This document shows positions 10,195-23,219 of a stretch of DNA of 31,047 nucleotides, in pieces (the first letter of the stretch is position 1; each line of letters begins with the position of its first letter). The DNA is taken from assembly GCF_000220395.1 (NCBI RefSeq), contig NW_004087582.1:1-31047 (forward strand). The letters are read 5' to 3'. The notes beneath the pieces are model-generated. The model was not told the origin of the DNA and did not search any database. It worked only from the letters and a program-made list of their open reading frames with translations. The stretch is from Ichthyophthirius multifiliis. Lineage: Eukaryota > Ciliophora > Oligohymenophorea > Hymenostomatida. A program made the position numbers and the translations under genes.

Positions 10195-13100
10195 ATGATA
10201 GTAAAATTTGAAGCAAAAAGTAAAAGAGTAAAAGGATTAGCGTTCCATCCTATAAGACCTTGGGTTTTATCTGCATTACACACTGGTGAGATATAATTAT
10301 GGGATTATCGCCTTAAATAACTTTTGGATGTATTTGAAGACCATGAAGGTCCTGTAAGAGGAATCGATTTTCATCCCACATAGCCTCTTTTCACATCTGG
10401 AGGTGATGATTATAAAATCAGAGTATGGAATTACAAGCAAAAGAAATGTTTATTTGTAATGAAAGGTCATTTAGATTATATCCGAACAGTTTAATTTCAT
10501 CATGAACTTCCTTGGATTTTAAGTGCTTCAGATGATTAAACTATAAGAATATGGAATTGGCAAAACCGAAACATGATTGCAATTTTAACAGGACATTCAC
10601 ATTATGTTATGTGTGCTTAATTCCATCCTTCTAAAGATTTAATTGCTTCCTGTTCTTTAGATTAGACTTTACGTATTTGGGATTTTACAGCTACGAGAAA
10701 AAAATTCATGCAATCTTCATCTAATAAAGTAATTTTTATATATTTTTTATATATTTAACAAAAATAAATATTTTTAGTCCTCTACATAAATGCATAGTGG
10801 AAACGAAGTCGACATTCATTCAGTTTTAGAAGGACATGAAAGAGGTATTAATTGGTGTTGTTTCCATCCTACTTTGAATTTAATAGCTTCTGCTGGTGAC
10901 GACAAGAAAGTTAAAATTTGGAAATATACTGAAACCAAAGCTTGGGAACATGACTCTTTATACGGACATAATAATAATGTTTCTTCAGTCACTTTCCATC
11001 CTAAATTAGATATTATTTTATCTAATAGTGAAGACAAGACCACAAAAGTATGGGACTTAAACAAAAGATTGCCCATGGATACTTTTAAGAGAGATAATGA
11101 TAGGTTTTGGGTTCTATGCGTCCATCCTGAAAATTTGACTTTTGCTTCTGGATGTGACAGCGGATTTTTCGTTTTTTCTTTGTTTAAAGAAGGAATTCCT
11201 TAAGCTTTAACTGATAATGATAATTTGTTTTACACTTATAGGAGATAAATAAAACATTTTAATCTTAATTAAAAAGTGGAAAGTATTGTAAAAACTTTCG
11301 AATCTTCATCTTAGGGAACTTTAATAAGTGACAATATAATATTCTTATAATATAATAATTATGAAAGTTAAAATATTTAATTTATCGTTGGAGTTGATTA
11401 GAAAGATAAATCTGTGAATAAATACGTGCTACTTTCTTATGATACTAATAAATTTGATGATGTGAAAAATTCGAAGGAATCTCAAAAAACTTTTTACGCA
11501 AAAGGAGCTGTTTTTGTATCCAAAAACAAAATTGCGAGAATTAGAGAATCTTTAGAAGTCGAAATATACAACGTGGATCTAGACTCGTAAAAAATTAAAA
11601 GCAATACATTTTTTAAGTAAAATAAAAAATATAGAACAAGCAATTCGCTACCAGATATTAGAGACGTTAAGAAAATATTTTAAGGGCCAATTGGAAAAGT
11701 AAGCAAAAGCTTTATTTTAAAATAATTTTATTATTTTTAAGATAATAATAGTTACAGATGAAAACATTATTTTATATGACACATCTACTAAAAAAGAAAT
11801 TAGTAAATTCCCTTATAATCCAGAATTTTCGAAAGTAAAGCAAGCTATATGGAATAAATAAAGTACCATGGTTTCTTTGGTTTGTAAGAAAAATATTTAT
11901 ATCCGTAATAAGAATTTGGACAAGATATGTGATATTAAAGAAAAATTCAATATCAAATCCCTTACTTGGCACAATAATTTGATTTTCTATACGACTATAA
12001 ATCATTTAAAATTCGGTCTTTTAAATGGAGAAACAGGTATTATTAAATGCATTGATTCGAATCTTACAGTAGTTAAGGTGGAAGACAACAACCTTATTTC
12101 AATAGATCGTTAATCTAAAATATTAAAAACAAGCATTAATTGCGAAGAATTGTAATTAAAGAAAGCTCTTTATGATAAAAATTGGGAAAAAATAAAGTAT
12201 TATATGGAAAACAATTAAAAATTAGGAAATTCGGTTGTTTCTTATTTATACAAGAAAAATTATTCGGCAATAGCCCTTAATTTAGTTGAAGATGTTAAAG
12301 CCAAATTCTCATTAGCTGTAGATTCAGGAAATTTAGAATAGGCCTTTAAATCCGCAAAAGAATTGAAAGATCCTGAATGTTGGGCTGTAAAATAATATTT
12401 TAATTTATAAATAAATAAAAATAATATAAAAAAATAGAGATTAGCTGAAGAAGCTAAAAGATAAGGGAATCATTAAATAGTTGAAATAGCATATCAAAAT
12501 ATAAAAGAGTTCGAAAAATTATCATTTTTATATTTAATAACCGGAAAACAAGAAAAACTCTAAAAAATGCTTGATATCTCGATCAAAAGAGGTGACATAA
12601 TGGGCAGATTCAACAATGCTTTGATTCTAGGTGATATTCAATAAAGAATCAGAGTATTAGCTGATTCAAACTAATTATAATTAGCCTATTATACTGCTGT
12701 AGTCCATAATATGCCCGAATTAGCTTAACCTTTGAAAGATTCTTTAGATTAATTAGACTATTTTGAATAATTAAAATCTTATAAATCCACAGCCATTATA
12801 CCTCCTAAACCTTTAGTTTTAAATCCAGAAACAAGCCCTCAATGCACCAGAAATTGGCCTCAAAATGTCATCACTGAAGAATATATGGTCATCCTTGCAG
12901 AACCTGAAGGAGAAGACAATCAATAAAATAACATTCCTGAAGCAGCCAAAGCCCAAAACAACATAGTTGACGAGGAAGAAATACACGAAGAAGCCTTAAA
13001 ATAATAAGAAGAAGAGAAAAAAATAAACTTCAATAATGAAGATGATTAAGATATTGGAAATTGGGCCTAAGACGACGACTTAGACATTCCAGAATTTGAA

Positions 13101-14123
13101 AATGAGAAAAAAGATACTTAGATTTAAAATAATGCGTTTTTAGGAGAAGTTCAATTAAGTAAATTATTAAAGGCAGTAAAATAATCATAAATCCCGGCAG
13201 ATCATGTATTCTTTGGTTTATTCGAAAACGCTTTCTAACTATGGAAAAAATAATTAGGAATTTACAATTTCCTACCTCTTTTGGGCGAAAGCTTGAAAAT
13301 AGCTACTTGCTCGTTTACTTTATTTCAATAAATTCCTTTTTTATAACCTACTTAATAACATTTGCATTAAAATAATAAGTAATTTTATAATTATTACATT
13401 TTTTTATTTATTTATATATAAAACAAAAAATACAATAGACCTTTTATTTGCAAAAATATGAGTTCTTTATAAAATTTATTAGTTACAGGTTCTAAGTATA
13501 CAACAGATGGTAAATTTAGTGAATCATTTAATGCTTTTTTGGACGTTTTATATACAATTCCTTTAGTCAAAATCACTAACGAATAAGAACTTAAAGACTT
13601 GAAATAATTAATTAGCATATGTTATGAATATTTAATTGCTATGAAATGTGAATTATAAAAAAACAATGAACCAAATCGTAAATTTGAATTGACTGCTTAT
13701 ATGGCCATATGTAATTTGAAACCAAATCATAGAATTTTGACACTTAGAGTAGCTATGAATTAAGCTTACAAATTACAAAACTATATTTATTCGAGCTATT
13801 TTGCGAAAAAACTAATTCGCTTGTTGGAAACAAATCCAAATTTAGCTAAACCTGATGTTATTTAAGGAGCTTAAAAGGTACTTAAAGCTTGCGAAGCTAA
13901 TGGAACTAATGCTAATTAAATTAGCTTTGATGAATCTTGGCTTTATGAAGATGATGCAGCTTATAATATTGATCCTTATACTATGAAAACATTGTAAAAT
14001 CCCAGAGAAGCTATTAAATGCCCTTATTGTGGGGCAAGACATAACAAAAATATGGTTGATACTATTTGTAAATTGTGTAATTTAGGAAAGTTGGGTATTT
14101 AGGTAATGGGTTTAAAAATTTGA
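10195..14123 (+). CDS. COPA: coatomer subunit alpha (alpha-COP)
   Basis: 1241 residues (human COPA has 1224). Alpha-COP is the B-subcomplex scaffold of the COPI coat, which binds dilysine cargo and returns proteins from Golgi to ER. The N-terminus [19 protein letters not shown] and GEIQLWDYR begin a WD40 propeller (residues 1-310) with repeats ending in RVWNYKQ, RIWNWQ, RIWDF, KIWKY and KVWDL. A second propeller follows. Then comes the solenoid region [29 protein letters not shown] and an acidic linker with NWPQN. The C-terminal domain runs through [20 protein letters not shown] to a zinc-knuckle-like CPYC...CKLC. Introns: 10729-10777, 11699-11741, 12387-12437 and 13379-13438; the last two are multiples of three. 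Frame is clean throughout. It is convergent with the kinase gene downstream. Confidence 0.96.
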
Positions 14124-14540
14124 ATTTGAAAAACAGTATTATATATACAAATAAATATTTTTATTATTATTTATTATTTTTTTGAATTTTTATTAAATAA
14201 TAATTAAAAATTGAATAATTAATGATTTTTGTATTTGTTTATAATAAAATATATATACATAAATATGTTAAAAGTAATTATAAGTTATTATATATTGAAT
14301 AAAAAAATAAATAATTAAGATTAAAATATTAATTCATTTTAAATTAAAAAACTTATTTATTTGAAAAAATTTTAAAATCTTAGTTTTTAAATTATTTTCT
14401 TTTTATACATTTTATATAAAGATCTTAATAGAAATTAAAAACTTAATAACTTATTTTTATATTTATAATTTTTATTAATATATATTTTTATTATTTATAT
14501 ATATATATATCTTTATTTTCTTGTATATTTTTTGCTGTTT
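14124..14540. other. intergenic region between convergent COPA and kinase 2
   Basis: 417 bp of AT-rich DNA shared by two 3' ends. No ORF or RNA gene is evident; a TA dinucleotide run lies at about 14490-14510. Confidence 0.55.
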
Positions 14541-16035
14541 TCAATTTATAAGTTATTCATAAATGGTTTTTAATTTTTAACCAGATTAAAGTAAAAAGTT
14601 TTCACTATCTTGCATATTATATTATCGTTATTATAATATTAAAATGATCGACTTAATTATAGAATCAATATAAATTCTTACTTTTACTTTTTTTTCTACT
14701 TTATCATTTTATTAATTTATTTTTTCTAAATCTTAAATATTTTAATTTTTATGTTAAAATTAAATTCCTTATTATATTTCTTCAAATTAATCTTTAATAT
14801 CTTATTTTTCATTTTATTCTTTGCTCGAGTTATTATCAACTAATTATTATTATTCTTTAATTTTTATTTTAATAATTCTATTTCTAATTGATATTTATTA
14901 TGTATTTATATTTCTTATAAGTTAATCATAGATTAATTTTGATTTTATATTTATAACTATTAATTTAATTAATTTACTTTATTCTTTAATTATGAATTTA
15001 AACTTACTAATTATTGAATTTCTTAATTTAATTTATTATTCTCATTTACGATTTTTTAATTTTTTTATTATTCAGTAGTGAATATTTGATTTTGCATTTG
15101 CTAAGTTTGTTAATAATTTTAGATATATTAACTCATTTTTACAATCTTCTATATAACTTATTACTTACAAAATGTTAAGTCTTTTACTAGAATCTATTGT
15201 AATCATTTAATTTAATAACTAAATTATGTTTTAATTAATCTATACATTAAAATTAACTTATTTGTATCCTTTAAAATTAATAATTGACAATCTTATTTAA
15301 TTAATATCGTTTCCTTAAAAAAGTTTTTCTCCAATCAACATTTCATGTAAAGCGCATCCAAGAGCCCAAATATCTACTTTTTCATTATATTCTTATTTAT
15401 TTAAATCTAACATTTCAGGAGCCATATAAAAAATAGTACCAACTTTAGATTATAAATCCTAAAAATAAATTTTATTTTAATTTATTTATATATTAATATA
15501 AAGAGTTTACTTCACTATTTTTTAATAAACCGAAATCTCCTAATTTAACTATATAATTATATCCGTAATTAGATTTTTACAAAAAAACATTTTCTAGTTT
15601 TATATCTCTATGAGATAATCCTTTTTTATGCAAAACTTTTAATCCTTAGGCTATTTGTAAAGTATATTCTATTGCCTAAATAAGAGAAAATTATTATTAA
15701 TATTATTTATTTAATAAGTCTTTAAGAGAAAATTTATTGCAAAGCTCCATAACAATAAATGCTTCATCATTGCTTTATATTACATCGTAAATTTAAATAA
15801 TTTATTTTTTATTTTTAAAACTTTTTTTTAAAAATTATGATATTTATATTTCCTTTTCAAAATATTTATTTAATGTTATTCCATCTTGCATAAGTTATGA
15901 TATTTTTTTTATAGCTACATCAATATTTATTTGCTAAATTTAATTAAAATAAATGCCTTTATAGACTGTGGAAAATCCCCCTTATCCCAATACACTATTT
16001 TAATCATAAGAACAGTATTAACATATTTATTTCAT
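14541..16035 (-). CDS. ULK-like serine/threonine kinase with coiled-coil tail (paralogue of kinase 1)
   Basis: Starts at ATG 16035-16033 (MKQICQYCSYDQNSVLGQGG). Kinase motifs: glycine loop LGQGGFSTVYKG, VAIKK, catalytic loop SHRDIKLENVFL, LGDFGLL, VGTIFYMAPEM, and VDIWALGCALHEMLIGEKLF. A Gln/Asn-rich coiled coil follows, to TGA 14543-14541; total about 459 residues. Two introns are read: 15459-15510, between LKNSE and DLQSKVGTI in the activation segment, and 15101-15164 (GTAATAAG...CTTAG). The second removes a premature TGA at 15074-15072 and joins LNILQ to QMQNQIF. One -1 frame change remains unexplained at 14855-14863 in the tail (KLK codons AAA TTA AAG). If that is real and not recoded, only the end of the coiled coil is lost and the kinase domain stays whole. 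Confidence 0.82.
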
Positions 16036-16898
16036 TTATTAAAATATATTATTTTTATAATTTATTTAGATATTTAATTAAAAAAATAAATATTTTTACT
16101 AATAAATAATTATAATAAAAAATTAAAATAAGCTTTTTTTTTTCAAATAGTTTATTATAATTTCTTAAAGAAATAATTTTAAGAATATAAACATAATTAT
16201 ATTTAAAATTATAATATTAGTTATTTCGTTCTCTAAATTAAAAAGAAAAAATCCTCTTGATATTCCTTAAAAATAAGTTTCCAAATATATTATTCGTGAT
16301 TGTTTATATGTTAAAATCTAATTGTATTATTAATAGCTTTAAAAATACTTTAGTAATTATAAATGCCATATTTATAAGATCATTTCTGTATTTATTATTA
16401 CAAAAAATTTATATAATGGTGGACTATTAGATAAGAAAAAGGACCTGTATTGATATCGATGTGTGTTATAATTTTAACCTCGAATAAATGCAAATGTTGA
16501 TAGATTGAAAATTGAATTATGGTAGTGATGGTAGATTAAAAATATTGAAAAGAAGGTTAAATAAAAATACTAGTATTAAGTTTAAAATCATACTAAAAAT
16601 TGTTCTAGTTTATAATAATGAAACATTGTAATTTAATTATTTAATGGAATATATTTAGTTATGTTAACTTTAATATTTATTAAATTTTTTTACATATAAA
16701 TAATAATTTAAATTTATTATTTAAAAGATAAAATTATTTTTTTATAATATATAAATAATATGTATATTTATAAATATTATTATAATTATATTATAACCTA
16801 AAATATATTTATATTTATTTTGTTTTTAATTTGAAAAGATTTTTTTTTTTTTTTTAATGATAAATAAATTTCTTTAAAAAAAACTAAATTTAAAAATT
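16036..16898. other. intergenic region with an unusual GC-richer patch
   Basis: 863 bp lying 5' of kinase 2 and 3' of the vWA gene. Most is A/T homopolymer-rich. Bases 16380-16620 are distinctly richer in G and C. A frame from ATG 16416 runs 30 codons (MVDYQIRKRTCIDIDVCYNF...) to TGA 16506, and the same frame then stays open to about 16840. No family was recognised on either strand, and no tRNA boxes or snRNA core sequences were seen. Confidence 0.45.
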
Positions 16899-19887
16899 TC
16901 AACTTGTTATATAACTTATAATATCTTTTTCAATTATATTTTGTTTTTAAATCAAATATTTAGTATAATTACTTAATTTTTTTATGATTCCTACTTTATC
17001 TCTAATTACCTTTAATTTATTATTAATTTAATTAGCATTATTACCCAAAAGAATCCAAAAATACCAAATAGATTTTTTTTTATATTTCATTAATTCTTAA
17101 ATAACTTAATTAAATTCATTTTCATCTTAGCTATCAATTAATTATTAAACTAATAATTTATCTCTATTAATTACATGTGGAGGTTGAAAAGTGATAGTCC
17201 CTTAAATCTTTAGTTTTGTAGATTTTACGTTCATTTTTTAAATAAAAAAGTTATTTTTATAAGAAAACTATTTTTTTTGCTCATCATATATATCTTAAAG
17301 TTAATCAAATACATTATCAGGAAACAAGAAAGGGTTTTTATACATTTTCATTAGAATGCAATTTTTCCTCACATTATTTTGACCTTATATAGTATTTTAA
17401 ATGAAAAGAGCTTTAGTGCATTTCTCATTTCTAGTTAGTAATAAAGCATGTATATTCTAATTTTGTATAAATTAAAGTGTTTTTTCAATAATATAATTTT
17501 CTTAAACAAGATTTTTATTATTGAACATTTATAAAAACAAAAACCTATAAAAATTAATTAAATGGACATTCTCCATTATATCATTCTCGAGTTTTTAATA
17601 CATTTTACTTATTTACACTGGATCGGATTGCATTAAATTTACTAGTTGTAATATGCTGAATTCTTAATTATAGTTTAGCATTTTTCTTCTTAAAGCTTCT
17701 TCTATTATTGCCTAGAAAAATTCTTCTATTTTTTTTTCATTTTCAAATTCAACCCATTCTAATTTTAATCCGCAATAAATTTAGCACAGAAAAATATAAA
17801 TATTTGGAATTTTATCTTTATCCCTATAAATAGGGTCTATAAAGAAATTCTCAAATTAATTTAAAGTATTTTATTTTAATGTTTTTCCTTAAGATTATTC
17901 TATTTACATTTATTCAATATCCTAAATGCATTCTGAACAAATTTCAAGGCAAGTTCTACCAATCCAATTTAATTAAGTTATCAAAAACTCTCCTTTTTTC
18001 TCCAATATTTATCTTACAATTTAATTGTAAAGTAAAAATGGAACAGCTCTTTTCTAAGTGTGATGATATCCCAAAGAATCTTAAGTCACTATCCACCCAA
18101 GGATTGGTTCTAACCATAATCTGGCCATTTATCAATGCAAAGGATTTATAAATATAGGCATGACCGCATTTATACATTCTCTATTTTACTCCTTTTATTA
18201 TTTATGAATCCTCTCCATCAAATCTTTGTCTAGAATATGGCATATCAAATTAGAATTTACAGGAATCTATATATGATTTTGCACTAATAATAGATGGTTA
18301 AACTTATTTTATTTTAAGACTTTCAGGACGTACAATTGCAAGCTCAGTTTTGGTTATAATAAATGTTATACATAAACAATCCTATTCAAGTAGCGATTCA
18401 AGGAAGTTATTACGGGTCAGGAAACACACTGGTATGTTTTATATGTCTTTTTTGTATACAAATTCGTATTATTCAAAATTTTACTTAATGTCTGATAATA
18501 GGACTCTTCTTTGTTTCTTGTATTCGTTAAATTGGATAATACTGGCCTCTTTACGTTTTTAAAGGCGCTTTTTGAATATTTTGTTCATAATATTTGGATA
18601 AGCCAATTAATTTAAAATTGCAATTTCTTCAGAATTTATTTGATTTTATAAAAATTTATCAATAAGTTAATTACATTCATAAATCTATCTATACATTGAG
18701 GAGAATCTTTAAAAGATTTTTTTTTAGGATTTTCTGTCTTTAGATTTGTAGGATTTTGCTGTAAGTTCATCTTTTAAGAGAGTTAATTCTTAAATTCTTT
18801 TATGGTATTATAGGATTTTAATCTGTTCAGGTTTATTTCTTACTTTGTTTATCATTTATCTAAGTTCATTTATAAAATCTATTATTTAATTATTCAAAAT
18901 TACAAATTCAAGTAATAATTCATTTTTTTATCTTTTAAAACGGAAATTTTCTTATATTATTTTTATATAAGACTCTGCTTCTACTTTGTAGTTTAATTTT
19001 AATAGATATAAACATTCCTTTTCTAAAAAATTATATATATCTAAATCCTATATTTCCAATTCGAATAATTATTTTATTTATTCAGTATTTATTACTGAAT
19101 AATTTTTAATTACGATGTCATTTTCTAGATTTGCAGGTATCGTTTCATCCCATAAAAATAATTATTTTTCTTTATATTTTAAATAAGCACTTAATCTAGA
19201 TTCTTCTATTATTTCACAAATATTATTAAAGGCTAAATCTATTTCTTTAGCATCTTTTATGAATTAATACGTAGATTAAACAGTATTTATTTATATAATT
19301 TTATCTAATATTATAGAATCATGGTTCTTTCCCATTCCTAAGGCATGAACTTCAACATACTTAAGATTTTTTTTTAAACATTCTTTCATATTTGTGTAAG
19401 ATTTATGTAAATTATGTTTATCTAATTCATTGTTTATTTATCCGTCAGTTAAATATATGATTACTAATTATTCTTCGGGGTTAATTTAAGTTGATATTTC
19501 TGCTATTTTATCGAATGTATTACAGAATATAGTTCCTCCATAAGCTTATATTGATTATATGGTAAATAAAATCCATTCAGGACCGAATTCATGCAGATTT
19601 TATTAATAACTAATTTCATGATTAAAAGTCATTATAGATATTTTAGATTATTTCTATACACATGCTACATGTTAAATTAATTATAATGATAGCTATTTTG
19701 TTAATTCCATTACAGTGCCTAACATTGATTTACTATTATCAATTATTAATTAATAATTTCTTACATGTTATGAGGCTAAACTGAAATTTTAATTTCTGTC
19801 GAATATTAAGGTTTATGATAGTATTTGATGATTGTTCGATTTTTCAAGTTCTAGTTAGAGTTCAAAGTCAGGAAATAATTATTACAT
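16899..19887 (-). CDS. von Willebrand factor A domain protein, ciliate-type
   Basis: Starts at ATG 19887-19885 (MQQLFPDFEL) and ends at TGA 16901-16899; 967-996 residues depending on the joint described below. Residues 40-235 form a vWA domain with a complete MIDAS. DNSKS is at residues 50-54, T119 lies in AYGGTIFCN, and D148 in YLTDGQ. Hydrophobic strands LIID, SIMTF and VIIYLTDG surround these. A helical region follows, then a conserved-looking Cys-containing block (GEDSQII..., MYKCGHAYIYKS, TNPWVDSDLRFFG), then a C-terminal half (ENFFIDPIYRDKDKIP, CGLKLEWVEF, TITFQPPHVINRDKL) that I do not recognise. There is no signal peptide, so it is probably cytosolic. The frame breaks once at CCT TGA (17949-17944). 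Either an 85-nt intron 18017-17933 (GTAAGATA...TTCAG) is spliced, or the joint is a +1 shift or assembly error. Confidence 0.78.
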
Positions 19888-20738
19888 TTTTTTTTTAAGA
19901 GGTTTATTTATAATTTATTATATTAAAATATTTATATTTATTTAATTATTTAATCAAAACATAATATTTATATTATGATATTTTATTATAATTTCATTAT
20001 TTATTTTAATTTTAACTATATAGACACTTCAATTTAAAAATTAATTAAATTATAAATTTAATGATATTTTGTTTATATATGTTAAAACAAATTTCAATAA
20101 TATTAATTAATAATACTATATATTAAGCATATTATATATTAATTTTTTCTATTTTTTTAGGAGTTTTTAAAAAATTTTTTAGTTAAAATTAATCCATAAA
20201 TTTTTTTTATTAATAATATTAACTTATTTTGTTGATTTTATTTATTTATTTTTAAAAAATAAATATTAATTAAGCCTTTTGATTTTTTAAAAAATAAATT
20301 ATTAATATTTCTTTAATAGTATAATCTCAAAATTATTTTTTAATAAAAAAATAAATTTATATAAATGTATAATTAATTTGCTTTATTATAATAACTATGT
20401 AATATATTTTGATTACTTTTTTATTCTAATATATTTATTTAAAAGGAAAGTTTATAAAAGAATTTAATAAAAATATATTTGATTTATTGCTCTATATTAA
20501 TTTTTTATATTCTAATATATATTATATTTAATTAATTTTAAATATTATAAATCTTATTATTTTTTTTGTTTAGATGAAATAAATATTCATTAATTAAATT
20601 AAAATATCTTATATATTTTTATTATATTTAATTTAAAATAATATTTATTAATTATTTATTCATTTATTCATATAAAAATATTTTTAAAAATAATTTAATT
20701 TTTATTAGAAATTTTTAAATTAAATCTTATTATATAAA
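19888..20738. other. divergent intergenic region (vWA gene / LVIVD gene promoters)
   Basis: 851 bp between divergently transcribed genes, so it should contain both promoters. It is extremely AT-rich with many TAAT/ATTA motifs, and I see no ORF. No specific element can be supported. Confidence 0.5.
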
Positions 20739-23179
20739 ATGATTATTTAACTTTTAATTTTTTTATTATTTCTGATAAAAACAATTAATTCTGAATAAAT
20801 TTAAAATGCAAATGTATAATTTAAAGGGATTTATAGTTTTTTTGATTCACAACCAATAATTGTAGGAATTTTTGGCCAAAATTTAATTAATATATTTCAT
20901 CTATATCAATATTTAATACTTATTTTTAAAAATGAAAACATTACATTATTAGATTCAGATAATAATTTTTAGTTAGTATTTTAATAAATATTTAAAGTTT
21001 TGCAGGCTTAATTATTTTCTAATTATCTTTACATCTTAACCAACGAAAAAAATCTTTTTATTTGCTAAATATAAAAAGATAAACAATAAATAGAAATAAA
21101 ATAATAATTTTAATTTCCAGTATAATATGACACCTTTTAAATTAGTTAAGACCCAAACATTATATATTTTTTTACAAAAGGTTAACTCCATTTATTAAAT
21201 GTTAAAAATTAATTCTAAAAAACAATAATATTAGAACATTAGGATATATTAAAATCATAAATAAGTTATATTACATTAAGTAAATAATATGCAATTTTAT
21301 CAAACAAATACCAACTAATATTATACAATATACAAAGCCCTTTTAATTGCCAGTATATGTTTTCTTTATATATAAACGATATAGTTTAAACCTATTTTTT
21401 TGAAAATGAACAAGTTTTATACTCACTAACTATATATTATGGTTTTAACATTTATAAATTTCAGCCATAGTAAGAAGATTAAATAGTAAAAAATAAAGAT
21501 GAAATTATTTTATAAAATAAACTTTTGAGCCCTGATGTGTATAGTGTCTTATATTTAAATAAAAAAGAAACACTTCTTTTTTTAGGGATGAGAGTAAATG
21601 GAATTCACATCTATGATATTTCTTAAGATAAAATATATCCAAAAATAATATAAAAAATTGAAACTTTTAGTCTATGTTTTTTATTCTAACTTACGGAATC
21701 TCGGATTAAAAACTTATTTTTAGTAGTAGATTATAAATTAAAGTTATGGAAAATGCAATTCCTAATCTAAATGATGACATTTTAAATATATATAATAAAG
21801 ATTTGTGTATTAAAGTTACTTAATTTGATGAATAATGGCCTTGGTCAATTTTTTTAAGCTAGAATAGTAAATACTTAGGAATTACAGCAGGATTGTAAGG
21901 TTTATATATTTTCAATATTCTAGATATAGAAAATCCTATTATTTCTAATATTATTTAAAAAGAATAACAATTTTTTAAGATAGTTTTATATATAGAAAGC
22001 AAAAACTTAATTATAATTAGTACACAAAACAAAGGCTTATTATTCTATAATGCAAATGATTTAGAAAATCCGGTTTATATAACAGAATATAATCCACGAG
22101 AAGAATAATTGATTTGTTAAGATCTATATTATAATATATAAAATCCAATATTTATCGGTTGTGCTAACAACCTTCAAGGATTTTATATTTTTAACATTCA
22201 AAACATAGAAAAAATAAGCATTTATACGCAAACAAATATATAAATAATACACGAAGCTGTTAAAAACATTATTTTTAATAAAGAAATTACTTCCGGTTAT
22301 TATTGTATAGAAAAAGAAGGTGTAGGACAGTTTAATATAATTGAAAAAGAAGTAAAACTAACATAATTTTTTCATATATATAATTGCGAATATTTAAGGT
22401 ATGATAATAGAAATAATGATTATATTTTTATAGCTGCTGGATAGTAAGGAGTGTTAATTTTAGATTGTAGTCAATTTTAAAACTGCTTTATTTCTAAAGA
22501 AGTATATGTAGATGGATGGGCTCTGAAATTTTTTTAACATAAAAATATTTTAATTGTATCTTAAATGGAAAATGGAGAAATATCAATTATTGATATTTAA
22601 GAAATAAAAAATTCAAGTAAAATATCTGCACTTGATTTTAATTAGGAATATTCGTTTGATGTTATTATTTCCTAAAATAGTACTTTTATTGCTTTTGCGA
22701 TTCCTAAAGGATTTCGAATATGTCCTATTGAAAATATTATACTAATACATTCTCAAATAAATGTTTAATAACATGAATTTGTGGTAGAGGATAGTCCTAT
22801 TATTTTATATAAAAATTTAAAAAATAAACTTTTAGTAGGTTAATAGGTCGAGATATTACTTTCGCCAATATATAATGATAAAAATACAAGATTTAATTTG
22901 GTATTTTATTACTAAAATTATTAGATTTCAAAATTACCGAATAGTATTGAATTTATTTAATATTTATCGACTATAAAAATGAATATTGATTATAATATGT
23001 ATTCATAATAAAATAATAAAACTACATTGCTTATATAACTTTATATATAAATTTATAAAAATGCATTTATTAATTAAAAACTAAATATTAGTAAAGATGT
23101 TTCAGCTTTTATATTTAATAAATTAGTATAAAATAAAAAATTATAAATATATATATAATATATAAAAAATATAAATATA

Positions 23180-23219
<40 letters not shown>

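Noticed and set aside
10816..11076. Minus-strand ORF across the COPA WD40 region
   Set aside because: Antisense to a clearly conserved alpha-COP exon with no features of its own.
11772..12005. Minus-strand ORF within COPA
   Set aside because: Shadow of the COPA exon starting at 11742; the plus frame is continuous and family-like.
13412..14042. Two minus-strand ORFs in the 3' part of COPA
   Set aside because: They overlap the conserved C-terminal COPA domain, including its Cys-rich end.
15072..15167. Premature TGA ending kinase 2 just after the kinase domain, or a 16-nt intron GTAATAAGTTATATAG
   Set aside because: A 64-nt intron (15164-15101) with good ends removes the TGA and joins the coiled-coil frame. 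A 16-nt intron would also fit the frame, but no other intron here is below 36 nt.
17879..18562. Two plus-strand ORFs opposite the vWA gene
   Set aside because: Antisense to a long minus-strand frame that is open for hundreds of codons with Gln codons; the plus reading shows no domain.
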